64,000 nucleotides of DNA from Neocallimastix lanati (nom. inval.) (GCA_016946835.1 JACVTC010000076.1:796001-860000); one strand, 5' to 3'; counted from the stretch's first letter, positions 1 through 16,823 are shown. A program made the numbers and translations. Notes: generated by a model not told the origin, from the sequence alone.

Positions 1-300
1 GCCTGTAGCTGAATTCTACTGTGCATTTCCATTGACCACGATACTCTAAGTAAAGGCTTCTAACAATTTTGACTATTGAATTGAATTATTGGAAACAAAA
101 AAAAAAAAAATTTTTTTATTGCATGAATTATTAGTTATTTCTTTTTTTTTATTTTTTTATTTAATCTGTAACCAATAGAATTTGTGTATTTTATCAATAA
201 CTTGTGTAACTTTAATTTACTTACATAAAAATTAAATTAATTTATTTTGATGTATGACAAACATTTAATTAATTTTTACTTTTTCTTTGAAATTTAATTA
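1..300. other. Window edge, possible gene tail, otherwise A+T-rich
   Basis: The first 60 bases have a more balanced composition than the rest of the stretch. On the plus strand, the frame from base 2 is open for 15 codons and ends at a stop at 47-49. The minus strand is also open to the window edge. Either could be the end of a gene outside the window, but neither peptide is recognisable. From about 100 on, the sequence is plain A+T-rich intergenic DNA. Confidence 0.3.
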
Positions 301-4161
<3,861 letters not shown>

Positions 4162-4582
4162 ATGTTGGAAATTAATCATGAAAGTATTTTAAATGAATTA
4201 AAAATGCTTGAAAAGCAATTAGATAAGGTACATATTTATTTTGAATTAATTTAAATAATTAAATTGATAATTCATCAAAAATAAAAAATTATTATATATA
4301 TATATATATTTTCCTTTTCTTTATTGTTATTCTTAAAATTAATTAATTATTAATTATTAATTAATTATTAATTACTAATTACTAATTATTAATTACTAAT
4401 TACTAATTATTAATTTATATATCTTGTTAATATAAGGCTACACCCGAGGATTGTTTTCAAAAAATTCAACTTTTATCGAAAGCTTTAAATATTGCTGTTA
4501 TTGAGAGAAAGAGTATGTATTTTTTTTTTTCTTTTAATAAATAAATATTTAATAAATAATATTATATATCGAATTAAGTAGT

Positions 4583-4620
<38 letters not shown>

Positions 4621-7600
4621 TATTATATATAAATAAATATTGTTGATTTAATTTGTGAATATAATAATTTTTATGTATAAACAGATAGTAATGTTTCTGA
4701 GGAAGAATGGGATAATTATTGTAATAAAAGATATGAATTGGGTAGTTATATGTTAAGATTAATTAAAAATTATAGTGAACGTTTTAATGATTATCTTACA
4801 GGCTATATGAAAGATTATAATAGAAAATATGTAAAATCAGATAATAATTCTATTGAAGTTAATACAACCACTAGAAATCAATTTCCAAAAAGTCAATCAC
4901 CTGTATCAGCCAAGAAAGGTAATTTTCGACCCCTATTTTAATTATTTATTACTTTATATTATTATTATTGTTATAATTATTTAAAAATTCAATAATAATT
5001 AACTATTGTTTATATCTTTTATTATTTTATTTTATTTTTTTAAACTATTATTATTTTATTTATATTATTTATTTTTCTTTATTATTGCTTTTTTTTTTTT
5101 TTTTTTTGATCGATTAAATGTCCTTTATAATAATAATATATTTTTTTTTATTATTTTTTAATCATTATATATATATATGTTTTTTTCTTTTGAATTAAAT
5201 TTATAGATGATGAATCATCTGTTGAAACTAAAACTAACAGTGTAGTAATAAATGATCCTTCTGATATATCACAATCAAAAAGTTCTGTTGGTAAAGGAAA
5301 GAATGTTGCCAATGAAAGTTTTGATGAAAGTTCAAGTATATTATCTCATCCTAATGAAAGAAGGAATAGTGTAACTGTAAGAAAAAGATCTACTCTTAGA
5401 CAATCAATTAATATTGAAGGCGTTGAAACTAATTATGGAGATGATTCTAAATATGTTCCAGCAAATGTATATAGTGATGAGGAATTAAATCGTAATGGTA
5501 ATAGAGATAGAAGACCTTCTACTCCATTAAGCCCTAAATCAGACACAAGCCATATAAAACAACGTGTTAATAGTATTAATAAAGTTAGTAGTGTTCGTTC
5601 TACACCTTCAGTAAATTATAAAATTAATCCTATAGGATCTATAAATAGAGGTAATATTAATGAGAATTATAATTCATCTATAACATTTGATCAACAACAA
5701 CAAGCCCTTCAAGATAAATTTAATAGACTTTCTTTATCACAAGAACGTCGTCTCAGTTCTTTATCGTTTAGTGATGCCAGTGAGCTTTTTTCAATAAATA
5801 GTTCCTTTTCCAATGCTTATGGCATTCCAACAGTGGAGGATCCTGAACACTATCAAAACAGTGAAGGTGACGATTCTATGATTGATTCTGGAAAGGATAA
5901 CTTTATAGGTAATTATATTTGTATTAAAAATTATACTGCCGAAGATGATGCATATATTGATTTAGAAGCTGGTGATATTGTTTCCATTTCTGAATTTACT
6001 GGTGAATATGCCCTTGGTTTTAACTGTAGAACTGAGTGTAGTGGTTTATTCCCAATTTATGATATTGATTCTTTGAATGGTTTTGCTATCTTCTATAGAG
6101 TTATAGCGGAAAATGGTACTGAAACTTCGAAGAATGATGCTATTTTTATTGTTTCAGAAGCTGAAAATGATCTTTTACTTGGTTATAATATTACAAAAGG
6201 TGAAAATGGTTATTTTACTATGGAACAGTTGGAAGTATTACAATTTGATAGTGATAATAAACCAATTTTAGATGAAGCGCTTATTCGTAATCAAGCTCAA
6301 GTTTCGTCAGAATCCATATCACCATCACAAGTACAACCAATGCAATCTATGGATATGGTTGATATGATGCAAAATGATCCACGTCTCATGGCTTATGATG
6401 GAAATTATAATTATTATGTTGATAATAATGGTTATCCAATTGGTAATTACGATAATAATAATTATGGTAGTGATGGTAGAATAATCTATACTGAACAAAA
6501 TAATATGAATAATTATAATATTGATAACTATGGTAATAATATGAATATGAATAATAATAATGGTGGTTATGGTGGTTATAGCGGTTATGAAAGTTATGAT
6601 AACTATGGTAATAATATGAATATGAATATGAATAATAATGGTGGTTATGATAATTATGGTAATAACTATAATAATAATAATAATAATATGAACATGAATA
6701 TGAATAATAATAGTGGTTATAATTATGATAATTATAATAATACTTATAATAATAATAATAATAGTAATATAAACATAAATATGAATGATAATGGTGGTTA
6801 TAACTATGATAATTATGATAATAATATGAATAATTATAATAATAATTATAGCAATAATAACAACAACAACAACAATAATAATAATAACAATGATAACAGC
6901 TATAATAATGGTTATTATCAAAATAGTTATGATACCATTGTAAAATATTCAAATATTATTGATAAATTAAATTCTTTAAATAGTAGTAGTGAAAACCAGA
7001 CAAGCAATTTAGAATTAATGAGAGCAGCTACAAAACAATTTTTAAATATTAAACCAAGTGGAAGTAATAATGAATCTGTTCAAAGTAGTAAATTACGTAA
7101 TAAAAAAATTACTAAAACGGATAATCTTAGAATAAAGTATACTTTGGAACATTTAATTGAAAAGGAAACTATATTTAATGATAAATTAAAGGCAGCTCTT
7201 AATTATATTGTGAAACCAATGGAAAAAACAATAGATACTTCAGATGAAATATTAAATAAAATTGAAATTTCATCCATCTTTAAACATTTCGGTGAACTTT
7301 ATGACTTTAGTAATAAATTACTTCAAGATTTAAAGAATGCATTAAATAAATATGATGAAAAAGGTCCGAAGGTTATTCGTGATGTTTACGCCAATAATTT
7401 CTTAAATAAAGTCTTTTTAGATTTCTCTGCAAATTATGAATCAGCTATGGATGCTATTAATCGTATTAAAAAGGATATACTTAAGTATGAAAGTATAGAA
7501 AATATATTTAGAAAACATAGAAATGAATTCCATAAATCAGGATTTAGTGATTTCCATTACAATCTCTTACAACACTTTTTCTCTTATCGTTTAGAATTGG

Positions 7601-8193
7601 GTGAAATTCAGAAATGTGTCTTTGAAGAAGATCTTTATAAAGAATTAGAAGATGAAATGGAATATTTGGAAGTATTTGGTGCTAATATGAATAAAAGTCA
7701 AGGTGAATCTGAACAAGTTCGTAAATTCTTTGCACTACAAGAAATTATTAATAATTATCCTGTTGATTTTATTTCCTCTCATAGAAAACTTATTAATGAA
7801 TATGATGTCACTGCAAATGGTAGACAATTCCCAAAACATATATATCTCTTTAATGACTGTATTATGGTAGTCACTGTAACAAAGGAAGCTAGAAAAAAAG
7901 GATTCCAATATGATCTTGAAAATATTATATTCTTTAAGGATTATGAATTTTCAAAGAAGGTAGAAAAAGGTCATAAAGATTGTATTAAATGTGTATGTAC
8001 TATTAGTCAGAAGGAACTAGATTCTCATTATAAGAGTAATAGAGGAGGTAAATATAAGGTTTCAAAGGCAAGTAAACCTCAATCCAAGATAAATTACTTT
8101 TACTTTAATGAACCCATTTCTTGTAAAGCTGTCTATCAACAATATATCAGATATCAAAGAAGTAAAAGTGTAAATAGTACCAGTTCACAATAA
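4162..8193 (+). CDS. SH3-DH-PH domain protein, predicted Rho guanine-nucleotide exchange factor
   Basis: Predicted exchange factor that activates a Rho/Cdc42-type GTPase at the membrane or actin cortex. Model: exons 4162-4227, 4437-4512, 4685-4918 and 5207-8193, giving 1120 aa. All junctions are GT...AG and phases match. The start is the first ATG of exon 1 (4162), behind an A-rich leader. The N-terminus (about 1-110) is charged and helical. An SH3 domain lies at about 357-415, with the pattern YTAEDDAYIDLEAGDIV and the closing GLFP. A long Asn/Gly/Tyr/Met-rich linker follows (about 520-700). The DH domain is about 768-960 and is divergent: the usual PVQRxxRYxLLL helix is not clear. The PH-like end (about 985-1105) contains HIYLFNDCIMVV. 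The SH3 and PH assignments rest on family pattern. The GTPase partner cannot be read. The Asn linker is low-complexity and could vary in length between strains. Confidence 0.85.
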
Positions 8194-8781
8194 ATAAATA
8201 AATAAATAAATATTTTTTTTTATAAAAAAAAATTATATATATATATATATATTTTAATCAAATCAATTTAAAATCAAATAATAAAAAAAAAAGTTATAAT
8301 CAAATTATAATCAAATTATAATCAAATTTATAATCAAATTTATAATCAAATTTATAATCAAGTTATAAACAAATTATAAAAAAAATTATAAAAAGGTTTA
8401 TGAACTGATTTATTAATTAATAAAAAAATATATATATAAATATATATTTTTCATTTAAAATTATTTTTTAAACTCCCTTCCTTTATCTCTCCCAACTAAA
8501 TTTTCTTTTTCACTCTTTTTTTTATATTTTTATTTTTATTTTTATTTTTATTTTTATTTTTATTTTTATTTTTATTTTTATATTACTTTATGTATTATAG
8601 TCCTATCGTTTTTTTATTTTTATTTTTATTATTTTTTTTATATATTTTTTTTTTCTTATATAACAACACAAAGTTCAATTATTAATATATAAAATTTTTA
8701 AATCTCTTCATATATGAGTAAAAAATAAAAAAAAAAAATTATAATATTACATAACGAAATATTAATTAATAATTATTATTA

Positions 8782-8813
<32 letters not shown>

Positions 8814-9092
8814 GTAATAATTTTGAATAATTTATACTACATAATAATAATAATAATAATAACAATTACTATAATATTATAATTATTAATAGATAAAAAA
8901 ATAAATATATAAAAAATGAACAAAAAAAAAAAAAAAAAAATAAAAATAAAAATAAAAAGATTATTATTTTTAAATAAATAAATAAATAAATAAAAAATTA
9001 AATAAATAAATAAATAAAATAAATAAATAAAAAATTAATAAATAAATAAAAAATTAATAAATAAATAAAAAATTAATAAATAAATAAATAAA
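8194..9092. other. Intergenic low-complexity DNA with short tandem repeats
   Basis: 3' flank of the RhoGEF gene. It holds a run of 11-12 bp units TTATAATCAAAT at about 8293-8375 (eight or so copies), (ATTTTT)n at about 8527-8580, and TAAATAAA/AATTAATAAA repeats at 8973-9090. I see no gene. Confidence 0.8.
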
Positions 9093-9301
9093 TAATAGTT
9101 TTATTAAATATTTTATTATTAATTAAAGTTTATTTATTTATTAATATGAATAATTATTTAAATGAGTTAACTTACAATTTGAAAAATACATGGATATTTA
9201 TACTAAATGTGGCTTATTAATAATACAATGAAAATTTTTATATGTTAATAACATAATGTATTTCAAATATAATGAAATAAATCAAATAATGAGAGTAATT
9301 A
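9093..9301 (-). repeat. Copia-1 left (3') LTR, first part, split by a DNA transposon
   Basis: The segment matches the copia-1 right LTR (16838-17091) closely, from TAATAGTTTTAT to GAGAGTAATTA, including the shared string ACATGGATATTTATACTAAA. The match stops at 9301 where the GGTCCAAAAC-bearing element begins, and it resumes at 13877. Together the two parts make a full LTR of about 254 bp. On the minus strand this part contains the TATAAATA promoter box of the LTR. Confidence 0.85.
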
Positions 9302-9335
9302 GAATGTGGTCCAAAACTCCAATTTTTTTTTTTTG
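9302..9335 (+). repeat. Left terminal inverted repeat of the MULE-like element
   Basis: Reads GAATGTGGTCCAAAACTCC followed by a T run. It pairs with the right end at 13843-13876, with GGTCCAAAAC and CCAATTTTTT conserved between the two. Confidence 0.75.
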
Positions 9336-10019
9336 AAATTTTAATAAGCCATCTATTTATTTGTGCCTTTTAAAATTTATATTATTACGCTATAAAATTT
9401 AATATAATTTTAAGTAAAAAAGAAATAAATGTATAAATAAATAAGTAAATAAATAAATAAATAAAAATTAAAAAGGTCAATAAAAATAAAATATTTTTAT
9501 ATAATTTTTTATTTTTGACAATGATAAATAATTATTTTCCTTATAACCTTATTTTTATATATTTTATTATTAATATTTCTATTAAATTTTAAATTTTATA
9601 TTTTATTATTGATATTATATTTTTATATTTTTCTATTAATATTATATTTTTATATTTTTAAATTTTTATATTTTATTATTAATATCAATATAATATTTTT
9701 ATATTTTATTAATAAAAAATTTTATTTTATAAATTTATATTTAAATTAATATTATTTAAAATATTAATTTTTTATAACTAAAACTTTAGTTGTTATTATA
9801 ACATCTTAATAATAGGATTAAACCTTTTTTTTTATATATAATTTATAAATAAAATATTAAATAATAATAAAAATTACAAAATAATATTTTTATAAGACTT
9901 AAATTATAACTGTATATTGAAATTTCAAAAATTAAAATTTGTTGTTCACATTTCAATTACTATTTATATATTACCGCAACCGTATTGTAGAGATATATAA
10001 ATAGGTTTTTTTACACATA

Positions 10020-10470
10020 TGAATTCACATGTCTATCCCATATTATATATATGGGCGTGTAATGAACATATATACTTTGGTATATATATCTTATACTATA
10101 TCAGTACGACGTCGGCGCTCCAAATTCCTAAGCAGAGGTAGCTCCAGTAGACATGTCTTGCCAAATAACATCCATGCCATCCTATAGAAATTGAACTCGT
10201 AACCCTCTCAGTATAGGCTATACAACTACACTAGGATGCTTATGTGTGATCAAATATAGAGATTAAATACGTGGCAATCCAATAATGATAGGTGCGGAAT
10301 TAATACTTACCTGAAATTGTGCCATTATAACCCCTTTACCCTTTCTCCAAACCCTATCGGGAAAATCAGATCAAGAATAGATACCAGCAGGGGTTGGCTG
10401 GACACCAGATGATTATTAAGTCTGCCACATAACAACCAGTAGAAAGCCCAGTTCTACTTTATATGCTAAA
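10020..10470. repeat. GC-richer block, candidate SINE or transduplicated segment
   Basis: About 450 bp of markedly more balanced composition inside the MULE-like element, with no long open frame on either strand. It holds a tRNA-like module on the minus strand (10178-10238). The part at 10080-10140 (ATACTATATCAG ... ATTCCTAAG) resembles, in spacing and words, the reverse complement of the 224-bp insert at 40000-40223 (ATACTGTATCAG ... ATTCCTAAC). A tRNA-derived SINE is the best guess. A captured genomic fragment is the alternative. Confidence 0.45.
10178..10238 (-). ncRNA. tRNA-like module (pol III A and B boxes), not a functional tRNA
   Basis: Read on the minus strand, a 7-bp acceptor-like stem CATCCTA/TAGGATG encloses an A box TAGTGTAGTTG (fits TRGYNNARNNG) and a B box-like GAGTTCAATTTC. 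The enclosed length is only 61 nt, and the T-stem and anticodon stem do not pair well, so this is a tRNA-derived head of a SINE or a tRNA pseudogene. Confidence 0.5.
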
Positions 10471-10889
10471 AAAATGCTATATATATTTGTTGTTTTAAAA
10501 AGACTTAAAAGTTAATAATTTAATTAGATTATAATATAAATTAAAATAAATAATTAATTCATAAATTCTTTATTAGTATATATTAAAAAAAAAATAATTA
10601 ATATTAATTTAGAATAAATAAATAATTAAATTTTTTTTATATACATTAAATAAATAATTTATTTTTAAATAATAAAAATAAAGATATTTTCATATATACT
10701 TTATGTATCTGTTTTTTTTTTTTTTTTTTTAAAAAAATTAAAAGAAAAAGAAATAATTAAAATACTTTTTATCTTTTAAAAAAAATTGAATATTTAATTG
10801 TTCAGAATTAATATTAAAAAATAATATTTAGATAATTAATATAATAATTTAAAAGATATAATTTAAAAATTATATATTAAAATTTATAA

Positions 10890-12300
10890 ATGGAAGAAAA
10901 CATAACTATTTATATAAGTGAGTCTAACAAAGGAGAAGAACAAATCATTATTAATAAACAATATAAATTTAATTTTTCACATTCAAGGAAAGATAATTCA
11001 AGAGTTTATAAATGTACCGAATATAAAAAAAAAATAATAAATGTAAATCTTTTATTATTTTAAATAATGAGAAAGAAATCTTAAAATATGAGAGTTTTAC
11101 ATAATCATCCTGGAAACGAATACAGTGTATCCCTATCTGTAATGAAACATAAAATTAAAGATGAAATTAAAAAACATTCAAATCCTTCTGATATAAAACG
11201 AAAAAGACTATATAATGAAATTTCTAAAGAGATGGGATTAATATATCCGTGTCCAGAATATATTTCAGTTAAAACTCTAATATTATTAAGAAGTATTAAT
11301 AAAAAACTACCATCCAATGTAACAACTTTTAATGAAATTCCTAATGAATCTGAATATTATAAAACTGAACGAAATGAAGATTTTATGATATTTAAAAATT
11401 CAGTTTTAGTAATTTTTCAATCCCCTTTTCAAGTAAAATTATTTAAGAAATATAATAATGATATATTTGTGGATGGTACTTTTTATATCGCACCTAAATT
11501 TAGTCAACAAGTGTTTATTACTAGAACTTACGTTAAAGAATTGAATAGTTTTTATACTACTTCTTATGCAATATTAAGAAATAAAAAGCAAAAAACATAT
11601 AAAATATTATTCAATAAATTAAAACAAAATTCTAATAATAATATTATAACTGAACCAAAAAAATGTACATTTCGATTTTGAAAAAGGCATATCCAAAGCA
11701 GGTTAAAAAAATATTTCCTAATATATAAATATTAAATACTGTATTTGGCATTATAAAAATTTATTAGAAATTAAAAAAAAAATGAATTGTGTCGTAATGA
11801 AGTGAACGATGATGAAAAAAATATTTAATTATTACAAAGGAATTTCAAACTTACCATTTATCAACCCTGAATACATAATGGATATTTTTTCATTAATTAA
11901 AACTAAATCCATTGAAAAAAATTCTTGTCCATTTTTAAAATTTTTAGTATATTTTTATGAAACATATTTATTTGGTTACGATATGAAAAAGTTGGAATTA
12001 TTATAATAATATTGAACATATAACCAATAATGCTTCAGAATCACTCAATAATTCTTTAAAACTATTTCCAATGAAACCAAATTTTTATGAATTAATAAAT
12101 AAATTAAAGGAACAGGAACATTTATCATATTATGATTACCAAATGAAAATAAAAGGAATTTGGAGAATGAAAAAAAAAAAAATAAAAACAAAAAACTGAT
12201 GAAATTAATATCTTAATTGAAAAATACAAAAATAAAGAAGCCAAGTTAATTAATATTAAATAGGATAGAAGTGATCTTACTAAATTGTTGGTTTGAATAT
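10890..12300 (+). pseudogene. MULE-type transposase pseudogene with FLYWCH-like N-terminus
   Basis: Starts at ATG 10890 and continues through several stops and frameshifts. The N-terminal part has the spacing of a FLYWCH zinc finger (Cys in KCTEYKK, then HNHPGNEYS after a frameshift at about 11040). The longest intact piece, 11088-11681, carries the catalytic-region signature VDGTFYIAPKFSQQVFITRT, then YAILRNKKQKTYKILFNKL. Downstream pieces in shifted frames read DFEKGISKA and CIWHYK (second catalytic region), then EHITNNASESLNNSLK and PNFYELINKLKEQE (C-terminal region of MULE transposases). All regions occur in family order, so this is one gene broken by decay. It is the source of the 9302-13876 element's identity. 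Confidence 0.8.
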
Positions 12301-12539
12301 TTAACTAATTTAAATAATATTTTATAAATATTATTTTATAATAAATAATTATGAAATGACAGAGGAATTTCCAAAAGAAAAAATCATTAAAATTCTTTCA
12401 TACAAAAACTTATAATTAAATTTATTAATTACTAAAAAGTTAAAAATGTTTATATACTTGATAAAATTTATGTAGTTTAAATAAATATTCTATAATTTTA
12501 TTATTATAATTAATTTTATTAATAATTGTTTAAATATTT

Positions 12540-12935
12540 TATTAATATTTTTTTTTTTTAAAATAAATAATCCTATATTTTTATATTTTATTATTAATAT
12601 CAATATTATATTTTTATATTTTTTTTAATTTTATTAATAATTGTTTAAATATTTTATTAATATTTTTATTAAATAAATAAATCTATATAATTGCTAAAGT
12701 ATTTTATTAATAGTTGTTTAAATATTTTATTAATATTTTTTAAATAAAAAATATTAATATTTTTTTTAAATAAATAAATCTATATAATTTTTAAAGTATT
12801 TTATTAATATTTTTTTTTTAAATGAATCAATCTATATAATTGTTAAAGTATTTTATTAATATTTTTTTTTAAATAAATAAATCTATATAATTGTTAAAGT
12901 ATTTTATTAATATATATATATATATATTTTTTTTT
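12540..12935. repeat. Tandem repeat, unit about 60-70 bp, four to five copies
   Basis: Units contain AAATCTATATAATTGTTAAA followed by GTATTTTATTAATATTTTTTT and an A-rich AAATAAATAAATC join, with small length changes in the T runs. Located between the transposase pseudogene and the right end of the MULE-like element. Confidence 0.75.
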
Positions 12936-13842
12936 ACAAAAAATAAACCTTTTAATTGTTTGAATATTTTATTTTATTTTTTTTTTTTTTGTAAAAAAAT
13001 ATTTATTTTTATCTAACCATTATAATTTATTTAATTATTCACTTAATAATAAATTTTAAGAAAAAAATTACAAATTAATAATACAACAAAATAGTATCAT
13101 ATAACTATTAATTTAAAAAGCCTCAAAATTTGTGATATAAAACAAATAGGTGTAGCAACATATTTGTATATTTAATAATAATTATTAAATAATTTATATC
13201 TCTTTTGTCAATAATAATATTTGAAATAATTTCTTATTCATATATTATTCAATATTTATATATATATTATTCATTATAATATGAAATATATTAAATATAT
13301 TAAATAGTTTATTTCTTCTAAATATATATAATAAGAATATTATTATATATATAATTTAACTATTCATATTTATTTTTAAAGTTTATATTAAAAATACATA
13401 ATACTTCTATATATTATAATATATAATATAATGAAATAGTTTGTTATTTTAATTATAATTAAATATATATAGTTGATATTATTTATTATATTATATTCAT
13501 ATTTATTATATAATTATATTCTTATATATTTATCTTTATTATTCTTATTTTCATTTTAAGAATTATATAGTTATATTTATTATTTTTATTATTTTAATAT
13601 ATATTTATTATATATTATACTATACTCCGATATAATATATTTTAAATATATATTTATTATTATTAATATTTGTTAAATTATTATAAAGATTTCCTAATAA
13701 CTACTCTTCTTTATTGTAGTTTAGAGAAGACCCTTGGTTAATTGGATTTTATAAATTAAAATATATTAATAAAGGTTAATTAAATATTACGATACTATTA
13801 AAAATTAGTAGCACATAAAAGTCCCGCATATCATTTGATATA

Positions 13843-13876
13843 TCACGTTAAAAAATTGGCGTTTTGGACCTCTCCC
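13843..13876 (-). repeat. Right terminal inverted repeat of the MULE-like element
   Basis: Minus strand reads GGGAGAGGTCCAAAACGCC then AATTTTTT, the inverted match of 9302-9335. The copia-1 LTR resumes at 13877. Confidence 0.75.
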
Positions 13877-13944
13877 AAATCAAATAACGAGAGTAATTAC
13901 AATAATGAAATAATTTAATATATTTTACACAACTAAAATTAACA
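13877..13944 (-). repeat. Copia-1 left (3') LTR, second part
   Basis: Matches the right LTR from AAATCAAATA to AAAATTAACA. The first 23 bp repeat the end of the first LTR part (9279-9301), and the LTR ends in AACA at 13944 next to the element body. Confidence 0.85.
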
Positions 13945-14576
13945 CATTTTTCATTGATTTTGTTAATGTTGAGCAAGGAGTTTTTTGCTTTTCTAATATT
14001 GTCTACGTTAAATTTTTGTAGTAAATCCTTTATAAGTTGGATTTGAGAAATTAAATAATTCCTTTTTCGATATTAATTCCTAAAATGTAATCTACTTCAC
14101 CGCATTTTAAAACTTTAAAATTTTTCTTAATCTTTTTAATAGTTTTGTTTATATGATATTTAATTCCCGTTATCAATAAATCATCCACGTAAACACCTAT
14201 AATACACACAGCTTTTCCTCTCTCTTTTTTTTTTAACAAAAAATACATGGTTCAGAAGTTAGTTGAATGAAACTATTATTTTTGTGAAAGTTTGTAAAGT
14301 GGATAATTCCATTGACAACCTGATTTGTGCTTCAAGCCGTATAAAGCTTTTCTTAGAAGCCAATATCCTTTACCAAAGTTTACATCACCGGGTGGAATGG
14401 TGATATATTTGATATATGTCTTTGTCTAAAGCTAATGGAGCATTAAGATAAGCAGCTTTAATGTCAAGTTGCAATAAGTTCCAGTTGAATTTTGATGACG
14501 GAGCAATGGCTTGCCTATAAGTAAGAGGTGTTTCAGTTAAACAGCCTTTAGAAGATTCAACGTTGTCAAGAGAAGT

Positions 14577-14609
<33 letters not shown>

Positions 14610-16822
14610 GTTATTATTATTATCAGGAAATAAAGAATTTTCCAGGTCGTTTACACGATTCATTCGATTCATTCATGGATGATTTTAATTTCTTACTATC
14701 TGGAAGTTTAGGATGAATCAGTTTTATGTTTAAAGGGAATAGTGTTTATTGTATTACTGTTTTGAGCATTGTATGGACGTGAGAAAGATTTAATTATACC
14801 ATGTTCTTTGCAATAATTCAATAATTTTTTTTATTGTTATATACTGTACCTTGATCAGAACGGAAGGGTTTGATTTTATAATAAAATTGACTATTTTAAT
14901 AAGTAAAGAAATTAAGAAATTTATTATTGTTCTTGGTACTTCTTATTTGTTTTTTCATGAGGAAGATCCAACTTTTCCTGGTAAATTCGTCAATAAAAGT
15001 AAGAATGTACTTTTTTCTCTGTGTATGATTTTGAGAGAGGACCAATAACATCAGAATATATTACATCTAGCGGATGCTTTGCCTTTGGCGTGTTTCCGTT
15101 GTGAGGTTATCTATTTAGCATGGCAATTTTGCAATCGAGACATTCATTAAACTTTAACATTGTGAAACTTTAAATATTTCGTTAAAATTTTCGTTGTAAA
15201 AAATAACCGAGTCTTCTGTGCCATAACATTTTGATTGGTCATTAATTTCTTTTGTTGCCTCTGGGTACAACGATGTTAATACCATTCTTTAAATTTGACT
15301 TATCCTTTGTATTATGTACAAATTGTATCATTTTTGTTAGCTTTGAATGTACCTATATTAATTGTTCTTTTGCTTTTTTAAGTTTTGTCTTTAAGATGAG
15401 AAATACTTTTTTCTTTTCTGGTTTTTATATTACATTTTAAATCGTTCTTTGCAAGTTTAATACCGTTCAAAAGATTTTTATTAACTTGTTTTGTGTATAT
15501 AACATTTCCAAATTCAATATTGTACCCATTTAATAGTACCTTCCTAGGTGCCAACTCCGTCATAGTCGTAAAATGTATTATTTGTACATTGCATTGAAAT
15601 CTTTTCTTCTCTGAAGTTGGAAAGAATTTCCTTGTTATTGGTGATGTGCTCTGAAGCACCAGTATCATAGTTTCAAACAGTTGTACCATCTGAAGAGTTT
15701 AATATTAGAGAAATGTACTTATTTTCATAATTTTTCTTTTAATGTTCTTTCTCTTTTTCTTCTAATGGTTCAAAACTATTTAAAGTTTTGTCATACATAT
15801 TTTCAAGTTCTTCTAAAGAAAGTTCTTCATCAGAAACGTCTTTCGTTAAACTCGATGTTTGCAAATAGATTTTGTTTGGTTATTTTTTTTTTTTTTTTTA
15901 CCTTTTCTTTTATTATTTTTAGGTTTCTTTTTGTTTGACTATTTCTTTCTATTTTGAGTTGTTTTGTTCCTGTTTTTTGTTAATAAGATTAAATTTACAT
16001 TCATCGGTAATGTGTCCAAACGTTTTGCACAGGTAACAGTTGTTTGGTTCTAGACTTGGTATGGTTTTATTATTTTTATATAACCGTACGATTTAATGTT
16101 TATCAATTTCCATGAAGTCACCATTATTTATGGTGCTTCTATCGAAATGGATTGGTTTCTGAAGAAAGATATGGACGTTAATCTTGTTAATGGATTCTTC
16201 AAGGTACCTATCAACCACTTTCAGTTCCATTGGGATGAATTAAATCTCTAAGAATTTTTGGATAGGACAAATATAAAAACTCTGACCTTTTCCCAAGTTC
16301 CGAATTTAATATTATTTTTCTCCATGACTTCGAAAATTTCCTTGATTTGATTGATAATCTCCTTACAGTCCGAAAGATTTTTGGCTTTTAAAGAAAACAA
16401 CTTCTTTTACCAATAGTTGAGGTCAGCTGTTTTCTTCTTTCCATGCAAGGTTTTTAATTTTTCCATAATATCATAAGCGGTAGTAAGATATCTTACTTAA
16501 TTCAAGACTTCTTGACTTACATTTTTACTAATAATAGTACCAGCTAAAAGCATCTTTGGCTTTAAGCGTCTTTGATATCTTTTTTTCCAAGCTTTTAATA
16601 GCTTTGATGGTTTTGTTAGTTTGAGGGTTTTCTCTTTCCACCTTAAGCCTATCATTTGGTTTACCGATTACATTCTCATTTTAAGTATTTCAAGATCTTT
16701 AAAGTAAAGATTTGAGAATGTTAATTGATGAGGAATTCCCAGTTTTCAAAGTTATCCGTATTGAGAATATCTTCAAGTTCTTAATTTGGTTTCGTCAGAC
16801 ATGTCACTTGTAGTACAAGATA
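13945..16822 (-). pseudogene. Copia-1 Gag-Pol, degenerate Ty1/copia polyprotein
   Basis: All Ty1/copia parts are seen on the minus strand in normal order, broken by many stops and frameshifts. Gag starts at ATG 16802 (MSDETKL, then DNFENWEFLIN in a shifted frame). The zinc knuckle CYLCKTFGHITDEC is near 16000-16050, the protease YDTGASEHITNN near 15640-15680, and the GAG-pre-integrase KMLWHRRLGYF near 15200-15235. RT pieces follow at 14385-14672 (LDIKAAYLNAPLALDKDIYQ) and 14051-14248 (YVDDLLITG). No RNase H is visible before the left LTR, so the 3' end of pol is deleted. The element cannot be autonomous. Confidence 0.85.
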
Positions 16823-16823
16823 T

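Larger units (their letters stand above)
9302..13876 (+). mobile_element. MULE-like DNA transposon (degenerate) inserted in copia-1 LTR
   Basis: About 4575 bp. The ends are imperfect inverted repeats: GGTCCAAAACTCCAATTTTT at 9309 and, on the other strand, GGTCCAAAACGCCAATTTTT reading inward from 13869. Weaker similarity continues for about 90 bp. The flanks carry a 23-bp duplication of LTR sequence (9279-9301 and 13877-13899, one mismatch). Inside are a GC-richer block (10020-10470), a decayed MULE-type transposase gene (10890-12300) and a 65-bp tandem array. Known Mutator-like elements make shorter duplications (about 7-11 bp), so the family name rests on the transposase, not on the target duplication. 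Confidence 0.75.

Noticed and set aside
6325-6952. Long minus-strand frames rich in Ile or Tyr
   Set aside because: They are antisense to the Asn-rich linker of the RhoGEF gene.
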